A DNA stretch of 20,415 bases. Source: JANXDG01 sp964521665 (GTDB lineage Bacteria > Elusimicrobiota > Endomicrobiia > DTEH01). Below the pieces are notes generated by a model. It worked only from the letters and a program-made list of their open reading frames with translations, was not told where the DNA came from and searched no databases. Made by a program: the position numbers and the translations under genes. Where the stretch lies: assembly GCA_964521665.1 (NCBI GenBank), contig CAZFSG010000022.1, forward strand, positions 1-20,415, in the 5' to 3' direction. Shown here piece after piece: positions 1-7,712 of the stretch (positions within the stretch are counted from its first letter, which is position 1; every line of letters begins with the position of its first letter).

Positions 1-140
1 TTCCCCTCCCAACGAAGGTACTTCCCTAAAGTCGGTGATAGACCGGGCTCCTTCAATCCTGTAAAATTACAGGATGAAGATTACCGTTGCGTGGGCAGCG
101 GTCTGGATCTCACAGACACTTCCCCCACCGACTCGGTTTA
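1..140 (-). ncRNA. Cobalamin (B12) riboswitch, 3' end cut by window edge
   Basis: Read on the minus strand, this GC-richer island in AT-rich DNA carries the cobalamin riboswitch core. GGGGAAG (119-125) is followed by a short hairpin (arms 101-105 and 113-117). Next comes GCTGCCCACGCAACGGTAAT (81-100), close to the family's GCCCCGCAACUGUAA box. A long hairpin follows (51-64 with 67-79, one bulged base), then GAGCCCGGTCTATCACCGACT. An 8-bp perfect pairing between 126-133 and 30-37 closes the core. The segment at 1-27, with the CTTCG and GGGAGGGG motifs, would be the start of the expression platform or loop-loop partner. Family knowledge: the RNA senses adenosyl- or other cobalamins and controls B12 synthesis, uptake or B12-independent isozymes. 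The controlled gene lies beyond position 1 and cannot be named. Confidence 0.92.
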
Positions 141-144
141 GTTA

Positions 145-174
145 AATATATAAAATACTAATTTAAATTGTCAA
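145..174 (-). promoter_or_regulatory. Sigma-70-type promoter of the riboswitch transcript
   Basis: On the minus strand a perfect -35 hexamer TTGACA (169-174) is followed after 18 bases by TATATT (145-150), a 5/6 match to TATAAT. The predicted start would fall at about 137-139, right at the 5' edge of the folded riboswitch. This fits a dedicated promoter that separates the B12-controlled unit from the coaE train. No GC-rich hairpin with a U tract was seen between the coaE stop and this promoter, so read-through from coaE is possible. Confidence 0.75.
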
Positions 175-197
175 TAGACAAATAAAATTTTTAATTT

Positions 198-782
198 TTA
201 TAAAAAATTTATAATTCTCTCAACTTGTTTTCGTAACTCTTTTTTTGAAACATTATCATTGTTTATAACAAAATCAGAATTTTGTATTTTTTCTTTTATC
301 CCTTTTTGCCGTGAAAACAAAACTCTTAGCAAGTTGACATCCATATTTCTTTCTTTTAATCTTTCAAATTGTGTTGTTTTAGAACAATAAACTGTTATTA
401 TATAATCAAATTTTTTTTCTAATTTTTTTTCAAACAACAAAGGAATATCTATAACACAAAATTTATATTTATTATTTTTAAATCTTCTAACTTCATCAAA
501 AACTTTTTTAAGTATTACAGGATGGGTAATCTCTTCAAGTTTTCTTAAATTTTCCCTATTATCACAAATTATTTTTGCTAACTTCAATGTTGAGATTCTA
601 TTTTTATCAAGTATCCCTTTACCAAAAGTTTTAACTAATTTTTGTTGTAAATAACTATCTGTTTTCAACAATTTGTGGTAAAGTTCATCACAAGAAATTG
701 TTGGATATCCTAATGACTTAAAAATTTTTAATACAGTAGTTTTGCCTGAAGCAATGCTTCCTGTCAATCCTATAAGTTTCAT
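198..782 (-). CDS. coaE: Dephospho-CoA kinase
   Basis: CoaE phosphorylates the 3'-hydroxyl of dephospho-CoA with ATP, the last step of coenzyme A synthesis in the cytosol. The N-terminus shows the P-loop GLTGSIASGKT (residues 5-15) of the family. D32 in SCDELYHKLL is the expected acidic residue near the acceptor, and IDIPLLFEKKLEKKFDYI followed by ERLKER matches the CoA-domain and lid region. At 194 residues it has normal family length. It starts 6 bases after the polA stop. Upstream GGGGTGAAG is only a loose, distant ribosome site, so coupling to polA is likely. It is the last gene of the train before the riboswitch promoter. Pairing with polA is also known from other bacteria. Confidence 0.95.
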   Translation of the reverse strand: MKLIGLTGSIASGKTTVLKIFKSLGYPTISCDELYHKLLKTDSYLQQKLVKTFGKGILDKNRISTLKLAKIICDNRENLRKLEEITHPVILKKVFDEVRRFKNNKYKFCVIDIPLLFEKKLEKKFDYIITVYCSKTTQFERLKERNMDVNLLRVLFSRQKGIKEKIQNSDFVINNDNVSKKELRKQVERIINFL

Positions 783-788
783 CTATTA

Positions 789-3551
789 TTATTCTTCACC
801 CCAACGTGATAAAATTTTACTATCCACTACAAGTGGCACTCTTAGTTTTACTACATTGCACATAATATCTTTAATTTTTTCAACTGCATAAGTTAAAACA
901 TCATCACATATCTCAAACAAAAGTTCATCATGGATTTGAACTAACATTTTTATTTTTTTATCTAAATTCTCTTTTGTAATAAACTCATCAATTTTAATCA
1001 TTGCAAGTTTAATAATTTCTGCTGCAGTTCCTTGAATCGGTGTATTAACTGCCAATCTCATACCAAATGATTGTAAAGACCTATTTGTTGAATTTATTTC
1101 AGGAATATATCTTATTCTACCAAACAATGTCTTTACATAACCATTAAGTTTTGCAAATTTTATTGTTTCTTCAATCCAAGTTTTTACTTCAGAATATTTA
1201 TCAAAATATTTCTTAATATATTCTTCTGCTTCTGAAATAGTAATCTTTAACTCCTTTGCCAACCCTTGTGCTGACATACCATAGATAATACCAAAATTTA
1301 TTATTTTAGCAACACGACGTAATTTTTCATCAACTTGTTCTTCAGGTATGTTAAAAACTTCGCTTGCAGTTGATCTATGTATATCTTTGTTATCAAAAAA
1401 CGCAGTTATTAAAGTTTTATCATTTGAGAAATGAGCTAAAATTCTTAATTCAATCTGTGAATAATCAATTGAAACAAATTTATATCCTTCTTGTGGAACA
1501 AAAATATTACGTATTTTTTTCCCCCAATCGCTCTTTACAGGAATATTTTGTAAGTTTGGTTCTTCAGAAGATAATCTTCCAGTAACAGTACCTGCGAGAT
1601 TAAATGTAGTATGTATTCGTCCTGTTGACGGATTTATATATTCAGAGATTGGTTCTAAATAGGTATTTTTAAGCTTTTCCAACTCTCTATGTTTTAAAAT
1701 TAAAGGAACAATAGGATGAACATTTTCTAAAGATAACAACACTTCTTCATCTGTAGAAAAACCAGTTTTTTTCTTTTTTATCGGTGGCAGTTTTAATTTT
1801 TCAAATAATACAAAAGCAACTTGTTTCGGAGAATTAAGATTGAATTCTAAACCAGCAGATTCAAAAATTTTGTGTTTTGTGTCCTCTATTTCTTTTTCAA
1901 TTTCTTTTTTTAAATTCTCAAGATACTGTTTATCTACTAAGACACCACTTGTTTCCATTTTTATCAAAACTTTTATCATTGGCAATTCTATTAATTCATA
2001 AATTCTTTTTATATCTTGATATTTTTCTTCATTACTTATCTTTTTGTAAACTTCATAAATTGTTTCTAAACTATCTGACATTCGCGAAACAAATTTTTCT
2101 ATAGGGAAGAGGTCAAAACTTATCTCTTTCGGTATAGAAATTTCAGAAACTGGTTTTTGTATTGACCATAAACTAACCAGTTCTTGTAAAGATGTTATTT
2201 TTTTATAAGATTTTATCAAATGTGATAATAACAATACATCATAGATTCTGTTAGAAAAATGATTTATTTCCAAATTATATATTTTTGCAACATTTTTTAT
2301 TTGCGATTTTATATCATAACTAATTATATTTATTTTGTTGTCAAAGAATAAAAATGAAACAAGTTTTTTAATAAGATTTTGTTCTAAAGGAAACAAAAAA
2401 TTGTTATCTGACATCACATGTTTAACAAAAGGTATATAAAATATAGTTTTCTGTGTCCCTACGTAACCTATACCAATACAACCAATTAATTCATTTATTT
2501 TTTCTTTATATACTACACACAAAACAACTTCTTCACATTTTTGTATTATTTCAAAAAATTTATCAAACCCTGACAAATTGTTAACATATAACACTTCTGG
2601 TTCTTTTTTAGTTACTACAGTATTATAAGAAAATAATAATCCCTCATTCTCATCGTAATTTTGCTGAGTTGTAACAGGATATGGCAGATTATCTATCTGA
2701 CGAAGGATACTCTTCATTTCATATTTCAACAAAAATTCTCTTATTTTATTTATATTCAACTGCGTAATTTTTAGATCTTCCAATGTAACATTTTCAACTT
2801 CTGGTATTTTTGTTGTTAAACTTACTAATTCTTTACTTTTATATAAATCTTCTTTATGTTCTAAAAATTTTTTCTTTAAATCATCTCTAAGTTTATCTAA
2901 ATTAGAATATATCCCTTCAATAGAACCAAATTTTGATAACAGTTCTGCAGCAGTTTTTGGTCCTACACCATCCAAACCATGAATGTTATCTATTTTATCA
3001 CCAACTAACGAAAAAAAATCTATAAGTGCTGAAGGAGGAACACCGTATTTCTTTTTTACCTCTTCTTCATTATACCAAATATCTTTGTGTTCATTATATA
3101 CTAAAACTTTTTTACTTACTAACTGCAATATATCTTTATCCCCACTTATTATAATAATTTCATTATCTTCATTTTCGCCGAACTTTTTCACTAAACAACT
3201 TATTATATCATCAGCTTCGTATCCATCAATTGACAAATATGGAATTCCACTTTCTACAATAAATTCTTTCACTATAGGAAATTGTATCTTTATATTCTCT
3301 TCAAGTTCTTTCCTCGTTGCTTTATACTCTTTATAAATTTTATGCCTAAAGGTAGGTTTTTCTGAATCTAAACATATACAAAAATACTCTGGTTTAAAAT
3401 TTCTTAACATCTTAAATATCATACGGATAAAACCAAACACCGCGTTAATAGGCAACCCTGAAGATGTTGTTAACGGTGGTAATGCATGGTATGCTCTATG
3501 AATATATGCATTACCATCTACAAGAAATATCTTTGATTTATTTCTTTGCAT
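789..3551 (-). CDS. polA: DNA polymerase I, proofreading domain degenerate
   Basis: This family A polymerase performs Okazaki fragment processing and repair synthesis. Residues 1 to about 290 are the 5'-3' flap nuclease (LVDGNAY with D12, YEADDII, SGDKDILQLVS, GLDGVGPKTAAELL). Residues about 540-920 are the polymerase: TGRLSSEEPNLQNIP, motif A DYSQIELR (D696), motif B RRVAKIINFGIIYG (K749, F753) and motif C IHDELLFE (H874, D875). The middle domain (about 320-500) keeps the 3'-5' exonuclease layout but lost its metal ligands: the usual DTE is CVV at 345-347, and the motif II aspartate appears to be S416. By eye, proofreading is dead, as in Taq and Bacillus enzymes. Length 920 fits the family. 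The upstream sequence is pyrimidine-rich (CTCTTCTCCT) and lacks a Shine-Dalgarno site, 21 bases after the preceding stop. Confidence 0.97.
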   Translation of the reverse strand: MQRNKSKIFLVDGNAYIHRAYHALPPLTTSSGLPINAVFGFIRMIFKMLRNFKPEYFCICLDSEKPTFRHKIYKEYKATRKELEENIKIQFPIVKEFIVESGIPYLSIDGYEADDIISCLVKKFGENEDNEIIIISGDKDILQLVSKKVLVYNEHKDIWYNEEEVKKKYGVPPSALIDFFSLVGDKIDNIHGLDGVGPKTAAELLSKFGSIEGIYSNLDKLRDDLKKKFLEHKEDLYKSKELVSLTTKIPEVENVTLEDLKITQLNINKIREFLLKYEMKSILRQIDNLPYPVTTQQNYDENEGLLFSYNTVVTKKEPEVLYVNNLSGFDKFFEIIQKCEEVVLCVVYKEKINELIGCIGIGYVGTQKTIFYIPFVKHVMSDNNFLFPLEQNLIKKLVSFLFFDNKINIISYDIKSQIKNVAKIYNLEINHFSNRIYDVLLLSHLIKSYKKITSLQELVSLWSIQKPVSEISIPKEISFDLFPIEKFVSRMSDSLETIYEVYKKISNEEKYQDIKRIYELIELPMIKVLIKMETSGVLVDKQYLENLKKEIEKEIEDTKHKIFESAGLEFNLNSPKQVAFVLFEKLKLPPIKKKKTGFSTDEEVLLSLENVHPIVPLILKHRELEKLKNTYLEPISEYINPSTGRIHTTFNLAGTVTGRLSSEEPNLQNIPVKSDWGKKIRNIFVPQEGYKFVSIDYSQIELRILAHFSNDKTLITAFFDNKDIHRSTASEVFNIPEEQVDEKLRRVAKIINFGIIYGMSAQGLAKELKITISEAEEYIKKYFDKYSEVKTWIEETIKFAKLNGYVKTLFGRIRYIPEINSTNRSLQSFGMRLAVNTPIQGTAAEIIKLAMIKIDEFITKENLDKKIKMLVQIHDELLFEICDDVLTYAVEKIKDIMCNVVKLRVPLVVDSKILSRWGEE

Positions 3552-3572
3552 AGGAGAAGAGTAGTTTATTTA

Positions 3573-6047
3573 TTATTTTTTTTCTGATGATTGTTCCTGT
3601 AAAACATTAATTTTTTGTTGTAGATTTTCTTTTAACTGTTCTAATTTTAATATCGTGCCTTTTAATATATTAATTTCTCGTAAAAGATTTTTTATTTCAT
3701 TTTCATGTTGTTCTCTTAATTCTCGTTCACGATTTATCAATTCTTTAATTTTTGTTTCATATGTACTTCGTTCAATAGTAAGTACTTTTCTTAACTCATT
3801 TATCTGTTGTTCACTTTTCGCAACAATTTGTGTAATCTCAAGCATCTTTTTCTTCCGTTCTTCGTCAATCAACAACTTTAGCTGTTGTATTTCTTTATCC
3901 TTTTGTTCAATTTTTTGTTTAAGTTCTTCTTCTAACAATTTTATTTTGTTACTATAATCTCTTTCTATATTTTTTAACATTTCGTTTGAATGTTGAAGTT
4001 CAGCAATTTGCATGTTCAACAATTCTATTTTTTTTGTTAAACTAAATCGTTCATTGTTAAAATTATTCAATTGTTGTTCAAAATTTTGTTCCATTTGTTT
4101 TATTTTTTTATTATATTCGTCAATAATATTAGTAATTTCTTTATTTTTTACTAATTGTAAATTAGAAATTTCTTGCCTCAAATCTTCAACTTGTTTTTTA
4201 AGTTCTGATATAATATTCTCATAGTACTCTTTTAGCTGTGCAATATTTCTATTATATTCTTCATTTTTTATTTGTAGTTGTGAATACAATTGTTCATTTT
4301 CTTGTTTAAGTTGAGTCAGTTTTAGTTCTAAATCAGAATTAAGATTTTGTAATTTCTTGTATTCAGTTTCGTATTGTCCCAATTTTAACAACATTTCTTC
4401 AGCTGAATTTTTTAAATTGGCAATTTTTTCTTCATAGTTTTTTTTTAAGTTCTCAATTTCAACCACATAACTTTTTACCCTTTCCTCCCAACTAAGACGT
4501 TCAGAAGACAAAATTTCTGCAAATTTATCATGTTCTGTCTGCAATTGAGCATTAAGTTCATCAACTTTTTTTGTTAACCCCTCAATATTAATCTTCATTT
4601 GTTGATTCTCAATCCTTGTTTCCTGATATATTCTTATTAATTCATTATATTCATTTTCTATATCAGCGAGTTCTTTTTGCAACTTATCAATTTCTTCGTT
4701 ACGTAATGCAATTATGTTTTCGTATCTTTCCACTAGAGTTTTGATCCGTTGTTCAGCACGTTTTTGTTCTTCTTCAAACGATTTTTTCCAAGTTTCTATT
4801 TCGTTAGACAGTTGTGTTATACGTCTGTTTTTTTCTTCTTCTAATTGAGCAATCTTTTGTTCAAGTAGTAACCTTAACTTGTGTTCTTCTTCATAATCAT
4901 GTTTTCTTTGGTTAATTTCTACAATTAACTTTTCATTTTCCTGATTTAATATAGAAATTTTATCATTAAGTTGTTTAAACTCTTGCAATTTTACAGCGTC
5001 ATAACTATTAAGTTTGTTCTCAAGATTTTTAATTAATTCTTCTTTTTCTTTAAGCTGTACTTCTAAAGATTTATACATTTCTAACAACGACTCATATTTT
5101 TTATTATTCTCTTCTAACACATAGTTTAATTTTTTAATTTCTGTTTCATAACTCTGCTGTAATTGTTTCTTTTCTTCTTCAAATTTATTTTTTTGTATAT
5201 CAATTTGATGTTGATAATTTAATAATTCATCTTCATATTGTTTATATTTAAGTTCTGCTTGTTCTTGTAGATGTTTATTTTCAAGTTCTAATTGTTCTAT
5301 TTTTAACTCTTTTTGTTGCAAAGCCTCTTTGTACTTTTCTGATTCAAATTTAAATTGTTGTAGTTGAAGAACTGTTTGATTCAACGCATCTTGTAACTTC
5401 TGTATAGTATTAGATGCTTCATTAAGTTTATCTTCATATTCTTTCTTTTGGTTAAAAAATTGTTGTTGTAATTTTTCTATCTCTTCTTTTAATTGAGATA
5501 CAACATTATTATGTTCTGTATTAATTTTAACAATTTCTTCTTCTTTTTGTAGAAGTTGTTCTTTATATTTTTGTAATTCGAGTTCTAACTGTGCAAATTT
5601 GTTTTCCCATTCTTTAACTTTTTCTTCATGCAGATGTTTTAATTCTTGATATCTTTTAATTTCTTCTTTCAAACGTAATTCTGATGAATAAGATATTTCT
5701 TTAAACTTCTTTATTTCTTCTTCAATAGCACGCCATTTCTCAATCTCTTTTTCTTTTTGTTTTTGCAACTCTTCAGCAGTTCTCTTAAGTCTCTCAACTT
5801 CTGAACGTTGATATTCCTCAAGCAATGCTTGAGTTTGTTTTAATGCATTTTCTGTTTCTCTTAATTTATTTCTCAATTCTTCAATTTCTTTTTGTTTTAA
5901 TTCATTAAGTTTTGTAAATTGTTCTTTTTGTTTAATAATCCTTTTTTGTAACAAATTTAATGTATTCTGAGTAAACTCATGTTTTGCTTCTGAAAGTTCT
6001 CTATCAAAATCTTCTGTATTAAACTCTATTTTTTCTTCGCCATTCAT
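3573..6047 (-). CDS. Very long proline-free coiled-coil protein
   Basis: This 824-residue protein is unrecognised. Nearly the whole length is heptad-patterned and rich in E, K, Q, L and N. I found no proline, no cysteine and only four glycines (G3 and three in the C-terminal half), so one almost uninterrupted rod from about residue 20 to 820 is expected. At 0.15 nm per residue this would be roughly 120 nm long. It has no signal peptide, membrane segment, P-loop or ABC signature, which separates it from SMC, Rad50 and MukB. Segments such as KYKEQLLQKEEEI (about residue 160) and KYKEALQQKELKIEQL (about 245) suggest internal duplication. Its ATG overlaps the stop of the preceding gene (ATGA), implying coupled synthesis. 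Candidate roles are a cytoskeletal filament, scaffold or tether. Database hits to myosin-like or SMC proteins would reflect composition. Confidence 0.85.
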   Translation of the reverse strand: MNGEEKIEFNTEDFDRELSEAKHEFTQNTLNLLQKRIIKQKEQFTKLNELKQKEIEELRNKLRETENALKQTQALLEEYQRSEVERLKRTAEELQKQKEKEIEKWRAIEEEIKKFKEISYSSELRLKEEIKRYQELKHLHEEKVKEWENKFAQLELELQKYKEQLLQKEEEIVKINTEHNNVVSQLKEEIEKLQQQFFNQKKEYEDKLNEASNTIQKLQDALNQTVLQLQQFKFESEKYKEALQQKELKIEQLELENKHLQEQAELKYKQYEDELLNYQHQIDIQKNKFEEEKKQLQQSYETEIKKLNYVLEENNKKYESLLEMYKSLEVQLKEKEELIKNLENKLNSYDAVKLQEFKQLNDKISILNQENEKLIVEINQRKHDYEEEHKLRLLLEQKIAQLEEEKNRRITQLSNEIETWKKSFEEEQKRAEQRIKTLVERYENIIALRNEEIDKLQKELADIENEYNELIRIYQETRIENQQMKINIEGLTKKVDELNAQLQTEHDKFAEILSSERLSWEERVKSYVVEIENLKKNYEEKIANLKNSAEEMLLKLGQYETEYKKLQNLNSDLELKLTQLKQENEQLYSQLQIKNEEYNRNIAQLKEYYENIISELKKQVEDLRQEISNLQLVKNKEITNIIDEYNKKIKQMEQNFEQQLNNFNNERFSLTKKIELLNMQIAELQHSNEMLKNIERDYSNKIKLLEEELKQKIEQKDKEIQQLKLLIDEERKKKMLEITQIVAKSEQQINELRKVLTIERSTYETKIKELINRERELREQHENEIKNLLREINILKGTILKLEQLKENLQQKINVLQEQSSEKK

Positions 6048-6805
6048 TTTTTTACAACCAACCTCTGTGTTTTGTCAACTATAAAACTTGTATAAATCAT
6101 TGGAGTAATAAAACATGTAATTTCGTAGTATCTTTTATTTCTTTGTTTAACATCAACAACCTTTGCATATAAATATTTTTCATCTTTAGGAAAAAGTACC
6201 CTCATTATGTTTTTAGATATTTCTCTATTGTCTACAAATTCACATAAAATTTCTTTAGATTTAATTTTTTCAACACTTTCACCTTTTTTATAATCAACAA
6301 CTGGTTTTGTTTTAAGAAAAAATTTTTTTTGTTCATAGGTGTCTACTATATTATTATCCACTCTATTATAATTTATTTCATCTTTTCTGCTAACATCAGT
6401 GCTAAAAGTATCTATTAAATATTCTGTTTTTATTTTGTTTTTTTCTTTTATATCAAATACAGAAATTATTTGTTCAATAACAAATTCAAATTTTTCTTTA
6501 TCAATTGCTTCAACAATTTTTTCTTCACAGCTGTATAATTTGAGTAACAATTTATTTGCTAAAACTACATTGTTACCTTCGTCAAATTTATATCTATAAA
6601 TTGTATTTTCAATTTTTTTAATATCACTTTTTAAATCTATCTCAAACACAGATGGGTTATAAGACACGACACAACATGTTCTCAAAACAGAATTAGTATT
6701 TCTTTTAATTATTATGAATCCACATAAGTATAAATGTTTTTCAAGTATTGCTATTTTATATTTTGCAATTTTTAAATTATCACTTTCTTGGGTGAACTTT
6801 TTCAT
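6044..6805 (-). CDS. Hypothetical protein, coupled to the coiled-coil gene
   Basis: I do not recognise this 253-residue protein. It has no signal peptide, membrane helix or known catalytic motif. Residues about 10-50 look like mixed helix and strand with a CGFIIIKRN stretch and a CC pair. The middle is acidic and lysine-rich and probably partly disordered. The last 60 residues (KYLYAKVVDVKQRNKRYYEI to the end) look like a small beta-rich domain. A longer frame starts at GTG 6811, but ATG 6805 is preferred. Neither has a clear Shine-Dalgarno site. The gene begins inside the last 26 bases of the recombinase gene and its TGA overlaps the ATG of the coiled-coil gene, so all three are probably translated in sequence. 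The tight ATGA link suggests it works with the rod protein, which is inference only. Confidence 0.75.
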   Translation of the reverse strand: MKKFTQESDNLKIAKYKIAILEKHLYLCGFIIIKRNTNSVLRTCCVVSYNPSVFEIDLKSDIKKIENTIYRYKFDEGNNVVLANKLLLKLYSCEEKIVEAIDKEKFEFVIEQIISVFDIKEKNKIKTEYLIDTFSTDVSRKDEINYNRVDNNIVDTYEQKKFFLKTKPVVDYKKGESVEKIKSKEILCEFVDNREISKNIMRVLFPKDEKYLYAKVVDVKQRNKRYYEITCFITPMIYTSFIVDKTQRLVVKK

Positions 6806-7712
6806 AAACACTTTTTAACCGTTCCAAAGTTAAATGTGTATAGATATTAGTTGTTGATAAACTCTGATGCCCCAACATCTCTTGTATACTTCTTAGATCG
6901 CAACCTGCGTCTAATAAATGTGTAGCAAAAGTATGTCTGAATGTATGTGGCGAAACTTTTTTATGTATAGCAGCTTTGTTTACCCATTTTGTAACAATTT
7001 TTCTTATTCCACGAACGCTTAGTTTGTTACCGAATTTGTTTAAAAACAATTCTTTTTTTCTTATTCCTAATTCATATTTATATTTTAAATATTCTCTTAT
7101 ATAATTTACTGCAACGCTTCCTACTGGAACAGTTCGTTCTTTACCACCTTTACCCTGCACAGTTACCAATCCTTCATACAAATCTATATCATCTTCAGTA
7201 AGTTGAGCAAGTTCTGAAATTCTTAATCCTGAAGAATACAACAGCTCTAAAATTGCTCTATCTCTTGCAGAAATAAAATCAACTGGTTGTATCAATGAAA
7301 ATAACTTTTCTATTTCCTCTTTTGTGAGGAAACTTGGTAAACTTTTCTCTTTTTTAATACTACTTAAATAAAGAATTGGGTTTGTTTGCAAAATTTTTTT
7401 CTTAACCAAAAATTTAAAAAATGCTCTCAAAGTATTTATTTTTCTTGAAATAGATGATTTTTTATAACCTAAATTTTGTAATTTTGTAATATAACTTCTT
7501 ACAACTAATTTTGTAACATCTTGAATATTTTTAATTTTAATTTCATAAAAAACATAATTAAAAAAATCAAAAAGATCCGTAGTATAAGACAATACTGTAT
7601 TATATGATGCATTTCGTTCAGCAATTAAATATGTTTTAAACTTTGTTATTAAACTTTTATAAATCTCAGGTTTTTCAGTTATCTTTTTTTGTAGAAAAAC
7701 TATTTTTTTCAT
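6780..7712 (-). CDS. xerC: Tyrosine recombinase XerC/XerD
   Basis: Xer recombinases resolve chromosome dimers at the dif site during division. Numbered from the chosen start (310 residues), the SAM-like N-terminal DNA-binding domain covers about 20-105 and the catalytic domain about 125-305. All six catalytic residues are present: R164 (SSGLRISEL), K188 (VQGKGGKER), H256 and R259 (SPHTFRHTFATH), H282 (MLGHQSLSTT) and the nucleophile Y291 (NIYTHL). A longer frame reaches ATG 7766, but that adds 18 residues with no family counterpart and overlaps topA by 92 bases. ATG 7712 gives normal family length and a 38-base overlap. Neither start has a good ribosome site. Neighbourhood next to topA and dprA, as in Firmicutes, favours XerC, but XerD or a single XerH-like enzyme is possible. 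Confidence 0.93.
   Translation of the reverse strand: MKKIVFLQKKITEKPEIYKSLITKFKTYLIAERNASYNTVLSYTTDLFDFFNYVFYEIKIKNIQDVTKLVVRSYITKLQNLGYKKSSISRKINTLRAFFKFLVKKKILQTNPILYLSSIKKEKSLPSFLTKEEIEKLFSLIQPVDFISARDRAILELLYSSGLRISELAQLTEDDIDLYEGLVTVQGKGGKERTVPVGSVAVNYIREYLKYKYELGIRKKELFLNKFGNKLSVRGIRKIVTKWVNKAAIHKKVSPHTFRHTFATHLLDAGCDLRSIQEMLGHQSLSTTNIYTHLTLERLKSVYEKVHPRK

Noticed and set aside
175..200. Possible terminator after coaE
   Set aside because: Only A and T runs with weak self-complementarity are present. There is no GC stem followed by a U tract.
2983..3336. Plus-strand open frame of 117 codons inside polA
   Set aside because: It is a mirror of the polA coding strand. The product is a low-complexity serine, phenylalanine and isoleucine string with no ribosome site, and polA conservation explains the DNA.
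3573..6047. Coiled-coil gene as an SMC, Rad50 or myosin homologue
   Set aside because: There is no Walker A, Walker B or signature motif and no hinge. Similarity would come from composition and heptads alone.
3573..6047. DNA-level tandem repeats in the coiled-coil gene
   Set aside because: The repeating ttcttc and ttgttg look comes from recurrent E, K, Q and L codons. I found no long exact repeat unit.
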